Source: SVQP01 sp045650025
GTDB taxonomy: Bacteria > Bacillota > Clostridia > Oscillospirales > CAG-272
Direction of reading: 5' to 3'
NCBI GenBank assembly: GCA_045650025.1
Contig: JAZRQR010000010.1
Span: 1 to 15,046 of the forward strand
DNA length: 15,046 nucleotides
Below are positions 1 through 7,634 of this stretch, piece by piece. The translations under genes and the position numbers were made by a program. The notes below the pieces were generated by a model, which did no database searches, was not told the origin of the DNA, and saw only the letters and a list, made by a program, of their open reading frames with translations. Every line of letters starts with the position of its first letter. The stretch's first letter is position 1.

Positions 1-1308
1 GGCGTGCTGTATATTCTGGACGAGCCCAGCATCGGTCTGCACTCGCGTGATAATTCCAAGCTGATCGCCACGCTCAAAACGCTGCGCGACCTTGGCAACA
101 CGGTCATTGTGGTAGAGCACGACGAGGAGACCATGCAGGAATCCGACTATATCATTGACGTAGGCCCCGGCGCAGGTGTGCACGGCGGTCGCATCGTGGC
201 GTGTGGTACTCCTGCCGAGGTTGCAAAAGACGAAAATTCGCTCACGGGCGGCTATCTGTCGGGCAGACTCTCGATCCCCGTGCCCACAGAGCGCAGACCC
301 GGAAACGGCAAATTCCTGTGCGTATACGGAGCAGAGGAGCACAACCTCAAAAAGCTGGACGTGGAGATCCCCTTAGGCTGCTTTGTGTGCGTCACGGGCG
401 TGTCCGGCTCGGGTAAATCCTCGCTGGTCAACGGTATCATTCATCCCGTGCTCGCCGACAGACTCAATAACGCCATCACATACCCCGGTAAGCACGAGCG
501 GCTGACGGGTGACGAGCACCTGGATAAGATCATTTGCATTGACCAAAGCCCCATTGGCAGAACGCCGCGCTCCAACCCCGCCACCTATACGGGGCTGTTT
601 GCCGACATCCGTGATCTGTTCGCGCAGACCAAGGATGCCAAGGCAAAGGGCTACGGACCGGGCAGATTTTCCTTTAACGTCAAGGGCGGCAGATGCGAAG
701 CCTGCGAAGGCGACGGCGTGCGCTGCATTGAAATGCACTTTTTGCCCGACGTGTACGTGACGTGTGACGTGTGTAAGGGCAAGCGATACAACCGCGATAC
801 CTTGGACGTCAAGTACAAGGGCAAGAACATCAACGACGTGCTGGAAATGACGGTCGAGGAGGGCGTTGCCTTCTTTGACGGCATGCCGCGTATTCTGCGC
901 AAGCTCAAAACGCTGCAGGACGTGGGACTTGGGTATATCAAGATCGGTCAGTCCTCCACCACGCTCTCGGGCGGTGAGGCGCAGCGCGTCAAGCTGGCAA
1001 CCGAGCTTGCCAAGCGTGATACGGGCAAGACCATTTACGTGCTGGACGAGCCTACCACGGGTCTGCATACCGCGGACGTGGCACAGCTGCTGGGTGTTTT
1101 GCAACGCCTGGTGGACGGCGGTAATACCGTGCTGGTCATCGAGCATAACATGGACGTGATCAAGTGCGCGGACTATATCATAGACCTCGGCCCCGAGGGC
1201 GGTGACGGCGGCGGCACCTTAGTTGCCAAGGGCACGCCCGAGCAGGTTGCCGCATGCGAGCGATCCTATACCGGACAGTACCTGCGGAAGGTGATAGGTA
1301 AGAAGTAA
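1..1308 (+). CDS. uvrA: UvrA, excinuclease ABC subunit A (3' part only)
   Basis: This is the C-terminal part of UvrA, the damage-recognition ATPase of UvrABC nucleotide excision repair, acting on DNA in the cytoplasm. The reading frame is open from base 1, so the start lies outside the window; 435 codons of a protein usually near 940 residues are visible. The fragment opens in the Walker B/His-loop region of the first ATPase (LDEPSIGLH, then VVEHDEETM). It continues with the second Walker A (GVSGSGKSS, bases 397-420), a zinc module with two CxxC pairs (CEAC at about 694 and CDVC at about 763), the ABC signature LSGGEAQR (964-987), the second Walker B (VLDEPTTGLH) and the last His loop (VIEHNMD). 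All expected motifs are intact and there is no frameshift. A terminator follows directly, so it is the last gene of its transcript. Identification is essentially certain. Confidence 0.98.
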   Translation, partial: GVLYILDEPSIGLHSRDNSKLIATLKTLRDLGNTVIVVEHDEETMQESDYIIDVGPGAGVHGGRIVACGTPAEVAKDENSLTGGYLSGRLSIPVPTERRPGNGKFLCVYGAEEHNLKKLDVEIPLGCFVCVTGVSGSGKSSLVNGIIHPVLADRLNNAITYPGKHERLTGDEHLDKIICIDQSPIGRTPRSNPATYTGLFADIRDLFAQTKDAKAKGYGPGRFSFNVKGGRCEACEGDGVRCIEMHFLPDVYVTCDVCKGKRYNRDTLDVKYKGKNINDVLEMTVEEGVAFFDGMPRILRKLKTLQDVGLGYIKIGQSSTTLSGGEAQRVKLATELAKRDTGKTIYVLDEPTTGLHTADVAQLLGVLQRLVDGGNTVLVIEHNMDVIKCADYIIDLGPEGGDGGGTLVAKGTPEQVAACERSYTGQYLRKVIGKK

Positions 1309-1326
1309 AAGTGAATAAGTATGGTA

Positions 1327-1357
1327 GAAAACCCTTGCCCGGCAAGGGTTTTCTTTT
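1327..1357 (+). terminator. Intrinsic terminator of uvrA
   Basis: A perfect inverted repeat (arms 1327-1338 and 1342-1353, three-base loop) is followed by a T-rich run to 1357. It begins 18 bases after the uvrA stop and separates uvrA from the next promoter. It is a standard Rho-independent terminator. Confidence 0.92.
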
Positions 1358-1414
1358 TGGGTAGGGAGGGACTGTTTCCTCGCCCGGAAAATTTGAAAAA
1401 TCCCGCAATTCCTG

Positions 1415-1443
1415 TTGACATAAAATATGGATAATGATATAAT
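1415..1443 (+). promoter_or_regulatory. Consensus sigma-A promoter of the six-gene surface-modification operon
   Basis: TTGACA (1415-1420) and TATAAT (1438-1443) are both perfect hexamers, separated by exactly 17 bases. A-rich sequence lies upstream. Transcription would begin near 1450, giving a leader of about 50 bases to the ATG at 1504. No other promoter of this quality is seen before the terminator at 7635, so it probably drives all six genes. A perfect match suggests strong basal transcription. Confidence 0.9.
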
Positions 1444-1503
1444 ATATAAGACTATCATTATATTGGGGCGGTGCGGCTATCGCGCGCCTGAAAGGATGCT
1501 TCC

Positions 1504-2763
1504 ATGAACCGTTTCGGTTGTCGATATATTTCGTTTTTTCTTTTGATCGCGCTGCTTTTGTCGGCGCTTTTGCTGTTTACCGGTTGTACCAAAAATACCA
1601 CCATCGAGGCAGGGCAGAGCGTCACGCCCTACGATCTGACGGGCGATGCAAGCGCCTCGTTCGGTGCGGATTTTGATCCCGATTGCATCAATCACGCAGG
1701 CAAATATACCTTCTCGGTGGTCAGCGGCGGCAAGAACGTCAAGATCAAGCTGACCGTGGTGGATACCGTTGCCCCCACCATGCAGACCAAGCAGGTGTTC
1801 TGGGCGGTGGGCACCGAGCTGCCCGACCCCAAGTATTTCGTGGCGTCCACTACCGAGGTGGATACCTACACGGGTGCGTATATTGGCGAGCTGCCCGAAT
1901 TTACCTCCTATGCCGATTATGCCGTCAAGGTGCAGTACACCGATGCAAGCGGCAACACGTCTCCCGTATACGACGTGATCTTGACCCCCTGCAAGGACGA
2001 GGTGCCGCCTACCATCGAGGCGCACGACATCAAGTGCAATCTGGGTGAGGGTATCGTGTACCGCAGCTTTGTCACGCTGACCGACAATTGTGCAGGTGAG
2101 ATCACGCTCTCGGTGGATTCCTCGCAGGTCAATACCGGTCGCGAGGGCTCTTATACCGTGTATTACACCGCAACCGATGCGGCGGGCAATGTTTCCCGTG
2201 CGCAAGCCACTGTGCTTGTGGTGACCAAGACTGTGACCGATGAGATGCTGTATGCCGAGATCGATAAGGTCATCGCTCGCATCATCACGCCCGATATGGA
2301 TAAAGCCGCGCAATGCCGTGCCGTTTACGACTACGTGCAGGGCAATATCGCTTACGTCAACACCTCGACTAAGGGCGATTGGCAGTACGCCGCCTACATG
2401 GCACTGTTTTCCACCGGCACGGGCGATTGCTACAGCTACTTTGCAGCATCCAAGGCGTTCTTTGAGCGCCTGGGCATTGAAAATATGGACATTCAGCGCT
2501 TGCCCGGCTATACCTCCAACACGCATTTCTGGAGCCTTGTCAATATCGGCACTCACGAAAATCCCGTTTGGTATCACTACGATTCCACGCGCCTGACGGC
2601 TGCCTTTAACGTCAGCGGCTGCCTGCTTACCGATGCGCAGGTGGATGCTTACGATACGTGGCGTGCAGGGGAGTACTTCCGTATTTACGATAAGAGCAAG
2701 TACCCCGCAACCGGCACGCGCATTATCACCGAAATTCCCGAGCTTGCCCCCTATCTGAACTGA
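1504..2763 (+). CDS. Transglutaminase-like lipoprotein with Ig-like repeats
   Basis: A 419-residue secreted protein tethered to the outer face of the membrane. It has a signal peptide with hydrophobic core at residues 10-25 and a lipobox ending FTGC, so Cys28 is the predicted lipidated residue. Residues about 33-240 look like Ig-like repeats of the bacterial surface type: the phrases DTVAPT (87-92) and DEVPPT (165-170) mark the joins, and YTATDAAGNVS (221-231) is a typical final strand. Residues about 245-400 form a transglutaminase-like (papain-fold) domain with a plausible triad: Cys309 in GDCYSYF, His341 in NTHFWSL and Asp360 in YHYDST. Such domains act as cysteine peptidases or peptide cross-linking or transfer enzymes; the substrate is unknown. 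The start is set by AAAGGA about 8 bases upstream. It is first in the operon, 12 bases before the adenylation gene, which suggests a cell-envelope role linked to the surface modification. Domain calls are firm; function is inferred. Confidence 0.88.
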   Translation: MNRFGCRYISFFLLIALLLSALLLFTGCTKNTTIEAGQSVTPYDLTGDASASFGADFDPDCINHAGKYTFSVVSGGKNVKIKLTVVDTVAPTMQTKQVFWAVGTELPDPKYFVASTTEVDTYTGAYIGELPEFTSYADYAVKVQYTDASGNTSPVYDVILTPCKDEVPPTIEAHDIKCNLGEGIVYRSFVTLTDNCAGEITLSVDSSQVNTGREGSYTVYYTATDAAGNVSRAQATVLVVTKTVTDEMLYAEIDKVIARIITPDMDKAAQCRAVYDYVQGNIAYVNTSTKGDWQYAAYMALFSTGTGDCYSYFAASKAFFERLGIENMDIQRLPGYTSNTHFWSLVNIGTHENPVWYHYDSTRLTAAFNVSGCLLTDAQVDAYDTWRAGEYFRIYDKSKYPATGTRIITEIPELAPYLN

Positions 2764-2775
2764 GAGGAGCTTTGT

Positions 2776-4281
2776 ATGCAAACCAATATTCTGGAATATT
2801 TAGAGCGTACCGTGGTGCGCCTGCCCGATAAGATCGCCTTTTCGGACGGCACGGATCACATGACCTTTGCCGATCTTTCGCAAAGTGCGCGTTGCATTGG
2901 CTCGTATCTGCTGGATCACGGCTATGGACGCGGATGCGTGGCGGTGCTTATGGACAAGCATCCCGTGCAGCTGGCATCCTTTTTCGGCGTACTGTACGCG
3001 GGCGGCTTTTACGTAGCCCCCGATGCGGCAATGCCGTCCAAGCGCCTTGCAATGATCATGGATACGGTCAAGCCCTCTATGATCATCTGCGACAAAAAGA
3101 ACATGGCGCTGGCATATACCTTTGATCTGCCCGTCGCGCTTTACGACGATATTTACCGTTATCCCGTCAAGGACGCGCTGCTGGAGCTGGCGCGCCGGTC
3201 GCACATTGATACCGATCCTGCCTACGTGGTGTTCACGTCCGGCTCGACAGGTGTGCCCAAGGGCGTGGCGGCTTGCCACCGTTCGGTCATTGATTATACC
3301 GAAACGCTGTGCCGCGCGGTCGGATTTGATGAAAATACGGTGTTTGGCAACCAGACGCCTCTGTATTTTGACGCCCCCTTAAAGGAGATCATGCCCACCA
3401 TCAAGTACGGCGCCACCGCGTATCTCATTCCCAAGCAGCTGTTTATGTTCCCGACCAAGCTGTGCGATTACCTCAACGAGCACAAGATCAATACCGTATG
3501 CTGGGTAGTCAGCGCACTGACCATGATCTCGTCTCTGGGCGTGCTGGAGAGCAATCCGCCCAAGTACCTGACCACAGTCTGCTTTGGCAGCGAGGTGTTT
3601 CCCAAGGTACAGTATGAGCTTTGGCGCGCGGCGTTGCCCGAAGCAAGATTTTTCAATCTGTACGGCCCTACCGAGGCAACCGGCATGTCCTGCTATTGGG
3701 CGGCGGACCGCGAGCTGGAGGCGGATGAGCCTATCCCGATCGGCAGACCCTTTGACAACACGCGCATTTTGCTGATCAACGAAAAGGGAAAGAGAGCCGA
3801 GGTTGGCGAGGTTGGCGAGATCTATATCTCGGGCACCTGCGTCACGCTGGGCTATTACAATAACCCCGAAAAGACGGCAGAGGCATTCGTGCAGAACCCC
3901 TTGCAGTCGGCATATCCCGAAACCGTGTACCGCACGGGCGATCTTGGTAAGTACAACGACCGCATGGAGCTGGTGTTCGTGTCGCGTAAGGATTCACAGA
4001 TCAAGCACATGGGTCACCGCATTGAGCTGGGCGAGATTGAGGCTGCCGCTGCCACGGTGCAGGGCGTCGGACGCGTTTGCTGCGTCTATCCCGCCGACCA
4101 AAAGAAGATCGTGATGTACTACGTGGGCGACATAGAGCCCACCCCCTTGACCAAGGAGCTGCGTCTCTTGCTGCCGCGCTATATGCTGCCTGCAGCCGTG
4201 CACAAGCTGGATACCATGCCGCTGACCGTCAACGGCAAGCTGGATCGCCGCCTGCTGCTCGAAAAGGCAACCGAAAATTAA
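2776..4281 (+). CDS. Stand-alone amino-acid adenylation enzyme, DltA-like
   Basis: A 501-residue cytoplasmic enzyme of the ANL superfamily, the size of DltA, which activates an acid with ATP and loads it on a carrier protein. Visible core motifs are the P-loop FTSGSTGVPKG (153-163), A5 NLYGPTE (294-300), A7 YRTGDL (385-390), A8 RKDSQIK...HRIELGEIE (404-422) and A10 NGKLDR (486-491) with the adenylation lysine Lys488. There is no condensation or carrier domain. Asp199 in LYFDAP sits where adenylation enzymes for alpha-amino acids hold an aspartate that binds the amino group, so an amino-acid substrate is likely. The DltA segment FCGEVLP reads FGSEVFP here (270-276), so the cysteine linked to D-alanine preference is Gly271. 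AGGAG lies 6 bases before the ATG. The carrier gene follows after 20 bases and is the likely partner. The adenylation call is certain; the substrate is open. Confidence 0.93.
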   Translation: MQTNILEYLERTVVRLPDKIAFSDGTDHMTFADLSQSARCIGSYLLDHGYGRGCVAVLMDKHPVQLASFFGVLYAGGFYVAPDAAMPSKRLAMIMDTVKPSMIICDKKNMALAYTFDLPVALYDDIYRYPVKDALLELARRSHIDTDPAYVVFTSGSTGVPKGVAACHRSVIDYTETLCRAVGFDENTVFGNQTPLYFDAPLKEIMPTIKYGATAYLIPKQLFMFPTKLCDYLNEHKINTVCWVVSALTMISSLGVLESNPPKYLTTVCFGSEVFPKVQYELWRAALPEARFFNLYGPTEATGMSCYWAADRELEADEPIPIGRPFDNTRILLINEKGKRAEVGEVGEIYISGTCVTLGYYNNPEKTAEAFVQNPLQSAYPETVYRTGDLGKYNDRMELVFVSRKDSQIKHMGHRIELGEIEAAAATVQGVGRVCCVYPADQKKIVMYYVGDIEPTPLTKELRLLLPRYMLPAAVHKLDTMPLTVNGKLDRRLLLEKATEN

Positions 4282-4301
4282 CCCGAATAAGGAGATATAT
4301 C

Positions 4302-4529
4302 ATGGAACAACTCATTGAAATTTTGCAGAACCTGCATCCCGACGTTGATTTTGAGACCTACGACGGCTTGGTAGACGACGGTATTCTGGATTCGCTTGAC
4401 ATTGTAACGCTGATCACCGACATCAACGACGCCTTTGACGTGTCCATTCCCGCAGAGGAGATCCTGCCCGAGAATTTCAATTCCGCAGAAGCGCTGTGGG
4501 ATCTGATCGAACGCCTTGACACGGTGTAA
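4302..4529 (+). CDS. Acyl carrier protein, DltC-like
   Basis: A 75-residue acidic carrier protein. Ser31 in GILDSLDIV is the predicted 4'-phosphopantetheine attachment site, at the head of helix II as in DltC and other carrier proteins. Size, acidity and the pattern DGxLDSxxxxxLI fit DltC better than fatty-acid ACP, which normally carries DSLDTVEL or DSLDxVEL. It should receive the aminoacyl group from the adenylation enzyme encoded just upstream and present it to the MBOAT protein encoded just downstream. The start at 4302 is chosen because AAGGAG (4289-4294) lies 7 bases before it and the protein then begins with a normal first helix; a longer frame reading in from 4077 would overlap the adenylation gene. 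The MBOAT start codon comes 3 bases after its stop. Confidence 0.93.
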   Translation: MEQLIEILQNLHPDVDFETYDGLVDDGILDSLDIVTLITDINDAFDVSIPAEEILPENFNSAEALWDLIERLDTV

Positions 4530-4532
4530 GGC

Positions 4533-6104
4533 ATGAATTTTGCTTCGTTTGAATTTCTTTGCTTTCTTGCGCTGCTGACCGCGCTGTACTACTTGGTGCC
4601 AAAGCGCGCGCAATGGGTGGTGCTGCTTTGCGGCAGCCTTGCGTTTTACGCCTTTGCAGGCGTGACGTGCTGCCTGTTTTTAGCGGCGGTCATTGTGGTG
4701 TCCTACATCACGGTTGCCCTGATGGGCAAGCGCCAGCGTGCCTGCACCGCGTGGCTGGATGCCAATCGCGAGCTGCCCAAGGAGCAACGAAAGGCATATA
4801 AAAACAAGAGTAAAAAGGGAAATCTGACCATTGTCTGCGTCGGCATTGCGGTGCTGGTGATCGCCTTGGTGTACGCCAAGTTTATCTCGGCACGCTTTGG
4901 CATTAAGGTGGACGCCGGCGGCATCTCGCTGGGCGCGTATGCCCTGGAGATCATGGGTATTTCCTACTATACCTTCATCGCCATTGGTTACATGCTGGAC
5001 GTGTACCGCGAAAAAGCGCCCGTGCAGCGCAATTTTGCCAAGCACGCGCTGTTTGTGGGCTTTTTCCCGCAGCTGGTCATGGGTCCTATCAGCAAGTACA
5101 GCGACGTGGGCGAGCAGTATTTTGCGCCCCACGCCTTTGATGGTAAGAACCTGTATTGCGGCGGCATGCGCATCGCCTGGGGCTTTTTCAAAAAGCTGGT
5201 GGTGGCGGATGCCATTGCTCCTGCCGTGGGTGCTATCGTGGCACAGCAGCGCGGCGGCGTGTTCTTCCTATTGCTTTGCCTGTTCTATTCGGTGCGCATT
5301 TACGGTGACTTCACGGGCGGTATCGACATCGTGCTGGGCTGTGCCGAAATGCTGGGCATCAAGCTGCCCGAGAACTTTAACCGCCCCTTCTCGTCCAAAT
5401 CGACCGCCGAATACTGGCGGCGTTGGCATATCACCATGGGCTCGTGGTTTACCACCTACATTTTCTACCCCCTGTCGGTCACCAAGAGCATGCAAAAGCT
5501 CTCCAAATGGAGCCGCGCACGCCTGGGAACCGCAATCGGTAAGCGCCTGCCCGTGTACATTACCACCATCGTGACTTGGCTTGTCACCGGTCTTTGGCAC
5601 GGCATTGCATGGAATTTCGTGGTTTGGGCAATGCTCAATTGCCTGGTGCTGCTGGTCTCGCAGGAGCTGGAGCCGCTTTACACCAAATTCCGCACCAAAT
5701 TCCCGCGCCTGCACGCAAGTGCACCGTATCAGACCTTCATGATCGTGCGCACCTTCTGCCTGATGGCACTCATCCGCGTGCTGGATTGCTACATGAACGT
5801 ACCGCTGACATTCCAAAAGTTCTTTTCCGTGTTCACAACCCCCAACTGGGGCGTACTGTTTGACGGAGGTTTGACCTCGCTTGGCGTCAGCGCATCCTCG
5901 TTTGCCGTCATCGGCGTGGGCATTCTTGCCATGTGGGGCGTCAGCCAGCTTGGTAAGGACAGACCCTTGCGTGAAACGCTGTGGGAGCGCCCTTGGCTTG
6001 GTAGCCTTGCCTTGGCAGCTGTGGTATTTGCGGTATTTGTGTTCGGCTCGTACGGGCTTGGCTACGATGCGTCCGCCTTTATCTACGGCGGCACGTTCAA
6101 TTAA
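4533..6104 (+). CDS. MBOAT-family O-acyltransferase, DltB/AlgI-like
   Basis: A 523-residue polytopic membrane protein of the membrane-bound O-acyltransferase family. Hydrophobic segments run through the whole length. Diagnostic stretches are MGISYYTFIAIGYMLDVYR (about 141-159), FFPQLVMGPISKY (177-189), YGDFTGGIDI (257-266), ENFNRPFSSKSTAEYWRRWHIT (280-301) and TGLWHG (352-357). His356 corresponds to the invariant MBOAT histidine and His299 lies in the conserved WRRWH element. DltB and AlgI use this fold to pass acyl groups from a cytoplasmic donor to an extracytoplasmic acceptor. The neighbours (adenylation enzyme, carrier protein, SGNH protein) argue for a DltB-type role with an aminoacyl-carrier donor. 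No proper ribosome binding site precedes the ATG: the carrier-protein stop is 3 bases away, so translation is probably coupled. Confidence 0.93.
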   Translation: MNFASFEFLCFLALLTALYYLVPKRAQWVVLLCGSLAFYAFAGVTCCLFLAAVIVVSYITVALMGKRQRACTAWLDANRELPKEQRKAYKNKSKKGNLTIVCVGIAVLVIALVYAKFISARFGIKVDAGGISLGAYALEIMGISYYTFIAIGYMLDVYREKAPVQRNFAKHALFVGFFPQLVMGPISKYSDVGEQYFAPHAFDGKNLYCGGMRIAWGFFKKLVVADAIAPAVGAIVAQQRGGVFFLLLCLFYSVRIYGDFTGGIDIVLGCAEMLGIKLPENFNRPFSSKSTAEYWRRWHITMGSWFTTYIFYPLSVTKSMQKLSKWSRARLGTAIGKRLPVYITTIVTWLVTGLWHGIAWNFVVWAMLNCLVLLVSQELEPLYTKFRTKFPRLHASAPYQTFMIVRTFCLMALIRVLDCYMNVPLTFQKFFSVFTTPNWGVLFDGGLTSLGVSASSFAVIGVGILAMWGVSQLGKDRPLRETLWERPWLGSLALAAVVFAVFVFGSYGLGYDASAFIYGGTFN

Positions 6105-6116
6105 AGGAGGGCAGAC

Positions 6117-7157
6117 ATGAAAAAGAGATTTTTACCTGCCCTTGTAAGCTTGATTTTGCTGCTTGTCGCGCTGCTTCTGGCGCAGGCGGTGCTGACTCCC
6201 GCGCGCTACGATAACCGCGAGGGACACCTGCTTTGCGGCTATTACGACACGACGGACGCGCACGACGTGATCTTTGTGGGTGACTGCGAGATCTACGAGG
6301 GCATTGTGCCCGCGGTGCTGTACGAGCAGTACGGCATTACCTCGTACGTGCGCGGCTCGTCACAGCAGACGGTATGGCAATCCTATTACGTGCTGGAGGA
6401 GACGCTGAAAAAAGAACCCGACGTCAAGGTCGTGGTGTTCAACGTTTTAGCCCTCAAGTATGGAAAAACGCCCAAGGAAGAGATCAGCCGCATGACCTTG
6501 GAGGACATGCGATGGTCGAGCTCCAAGCTGGGCGCGATCCGCGCATCCATGACCGAGGATGAAACGTTGCTTTCGTATTTTATGCCCATTTTACGCTATC
6601 ACGGTCGCTGGAGTGAGCTGAGCGGTGCGGATTTTGCGCATGCGTTTGATAAGCACGAGGACATTACGCATCAGGGCTACCTGATGCAGACCGACGTCGT
6701 GCCGGTTGATCCCGCCGATACGCGTAAGCCGGATATGCTCATTGATTCCACGTTACCCGCAACCGCGATGGATTACTTGGAGAAAATGCGCGTGCTGTGC
6801 GAGCAGTACGGCGCGGAGCTGGTGCTGGTCAAGGCGCCCACCAATTCGGTCAAGTATTACTGGTATGAGGAATGGGATGCGCAGGTGGTGGACTATGCCG
6901 CCGAGAAAAACCTTTCCTATTATAACTTTGTCGGCAAGGATGCCGAGCTGGGCTTGGATTGGTCGCGTGATACCTATGACGCCGGCTTGCACCTGAACGT
7001 GTACGGTGCGGAGAAGTGGACAGCTGCGGTCGGTAAGCTGCTTTGTGACAATCACGGTGTGGCGGACAGACGCGGCGACGCGGAGCTGGACGCACTCTGG
7101 GAGCAGAGAATAGAAAACTACCAACAAGAAAAACAACAAGGAGAGAGTGCCCAATGA
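6117..7157 (+). CDS. Membrane-anchored SGNH-type protein with Cys at the nucleophile position, DltD analogue
   Basis: A 346-residue protein with one N-terminal hydrophobic segment (residues 5-25) and an outside-facing body, the architecture of DltD. The fold resembles SGNH/GDSL acyl hydrolases and transferases: the first block is FVGDCEIYE (53-61) and the last is DAGLHLNVYG (about 289-298), whose Asp and His fit the usual DxxH pair. The nucleophile serine expected after GD (or in DltD-type GSSE) is Cys57, codon TGC at 6285-6287. From memory, related clostridial proteins also carry GDCE, so this may be a family trait; that cannot be checked here. It follows the MBOAT gene by 12 bases with a very strong AAAGGAGG site and overlaps the next gene by 4 bases. 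The probable role is late transfer or release of the acyl group at the cell surface. The exact reaction is unknown. Confidence 0.85.
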   Translation: MKKRFLPALVSLILLLVALLLAQAVLTPARYDNREGHLLCGYYDTTDAHDVIFVGDCEIYEGIVPAVLYEQYGITSYVRGSSQQTVWQSYYVLEETLKKEPDVKVVVFNVLALKYGKTPKEEISRMTLEDMRWSSSKLGAIRASMTEDETLLSYFMPILRYHGRWSELSGADFAHAFDKHEDITHQGYLMQTDVVPVDPADTRKPDMLIDSTLPATAMDYLEKMRVLCEQYGAELVLVKAPTNSVKYYWYEEWDAQVVDYAAEKNLSYYNFVGKDAELGLDWSRDTYDAGLHLNVYGAEKWTAAVGKLLCDNHGVADRRGDAELDALWEQRIENYQQEKQQGESAQ

Positions 7158-7627
7158 AACGATTTGGCTTGATTTTGGCAGCTGTTTTGATGCTGTCTAT
7201 GTGCTTTGCCGCTTGCGATCAAGGCAAGGGCGGCGAATATTCCTTTGCGTATAACGGATACGGCATTCACATCGGAGATGACGGCAACGCGGTTGCAGCT
7301 GCGTTGGGTACTCCCATTGATTATATTGAAGAGGACAGCTGCGGCGGTGAGGGACCCGATAAGACCTTTGTGTACCCCGGCTTCCGCTATGATACGGTCA
7401 TGACCGGCGGCGTGGATCGCATTGTCAAGATCGTGCTGACCGATGATAGCGTCGCAACCCCCCACGGTATCAAGATCGGCTCCGCCAAGAGCGCGATCGT
7501 CGCGGCTTACGGTGACTCCTATACCGAAACGGCAGACGGCAGCCTTGTGTATACTGACGGAAACGCCAAGCTGATGTTCGGCATCCGCGACGGCGTGGTC
7601 ACGGCAATCCACTATATCAAAGCGTAA
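7154..7627 (+). CDS. Small lipoprotein of unknown function, last gene of the operon
   Basis: A 157-residue exported lipoprotein. A positively charged start (MKR) and a hydrophobic core lead to FAAC, so Cys21 is the probable lipidation site. The mature part (about 136 residues) is compact and rich in glycine and aspartate. It seems to contain two related halves, each with a hydrophobic-Gly pattern followed by an A-V-aa-aLG or AI-aaYG helix (IHIGDDGNAVAAALG at 35-49 and IKIGSAKSAIVAAYG at about 106-120), suggesting an internal duplication of a small domain. I do not recognise a catalytic motif. Its ATG overlaps the stop of the SGNH gene (ATGA) and AAGGAG lies 10 bases upstream, so it is translated in coupling with that gene. 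A partner or acceptor-binding role in the surface modification is a guess from context. Confidence 0.85.
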   Translation: MKRFGLILAAVLMLSMCFAACDQGKGGEYSFAYNGYGIHIGDDGNAVAAALGTPIDYIEEDSCGGEGPDKTFVYPGFRYDTVMTGGVDRIVKIVLTDDSVATPHGIKIGSAKSAIVAAYGDSYTETADGSLVYTDGNAKLMFGIRDGVVTAIHYIKA

Positions 7628-7634
7628 CAAAAAA

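Noticed and set aside
373..1146. 257-codon minus-strand frame within uvrA
   Set aside because: uvrA motifs are intact on the plus strand; the antisense product has no recognisable domain.
1477..2781. 434-codon open frame on the minus strand opposite the transglutaminase-like lipoprotein
   Set aside because: It mirrors a well-supported plus-strand gene, its product is rich in His, Arg, Gln and Gly as antisense frames of biased codons are, and it has no recognisable motif.
2776..4281. Part of a non-ribosomal peptide synthetase
   Set aside because: There is no condensation, thioesterase or second adenylation domain, and the carrier, MBOAT and SGNH neighbours point to a Dlt-type pathway.
4077..4301. 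Longer start for the carrier protein reading in from 4077
   Set aside because: The extension overlaps the adenylation gene in another frame, is Ala/Arg-rich and lacks a ribosome binding site; ATG 4302 has AAGGAG at the right distance.
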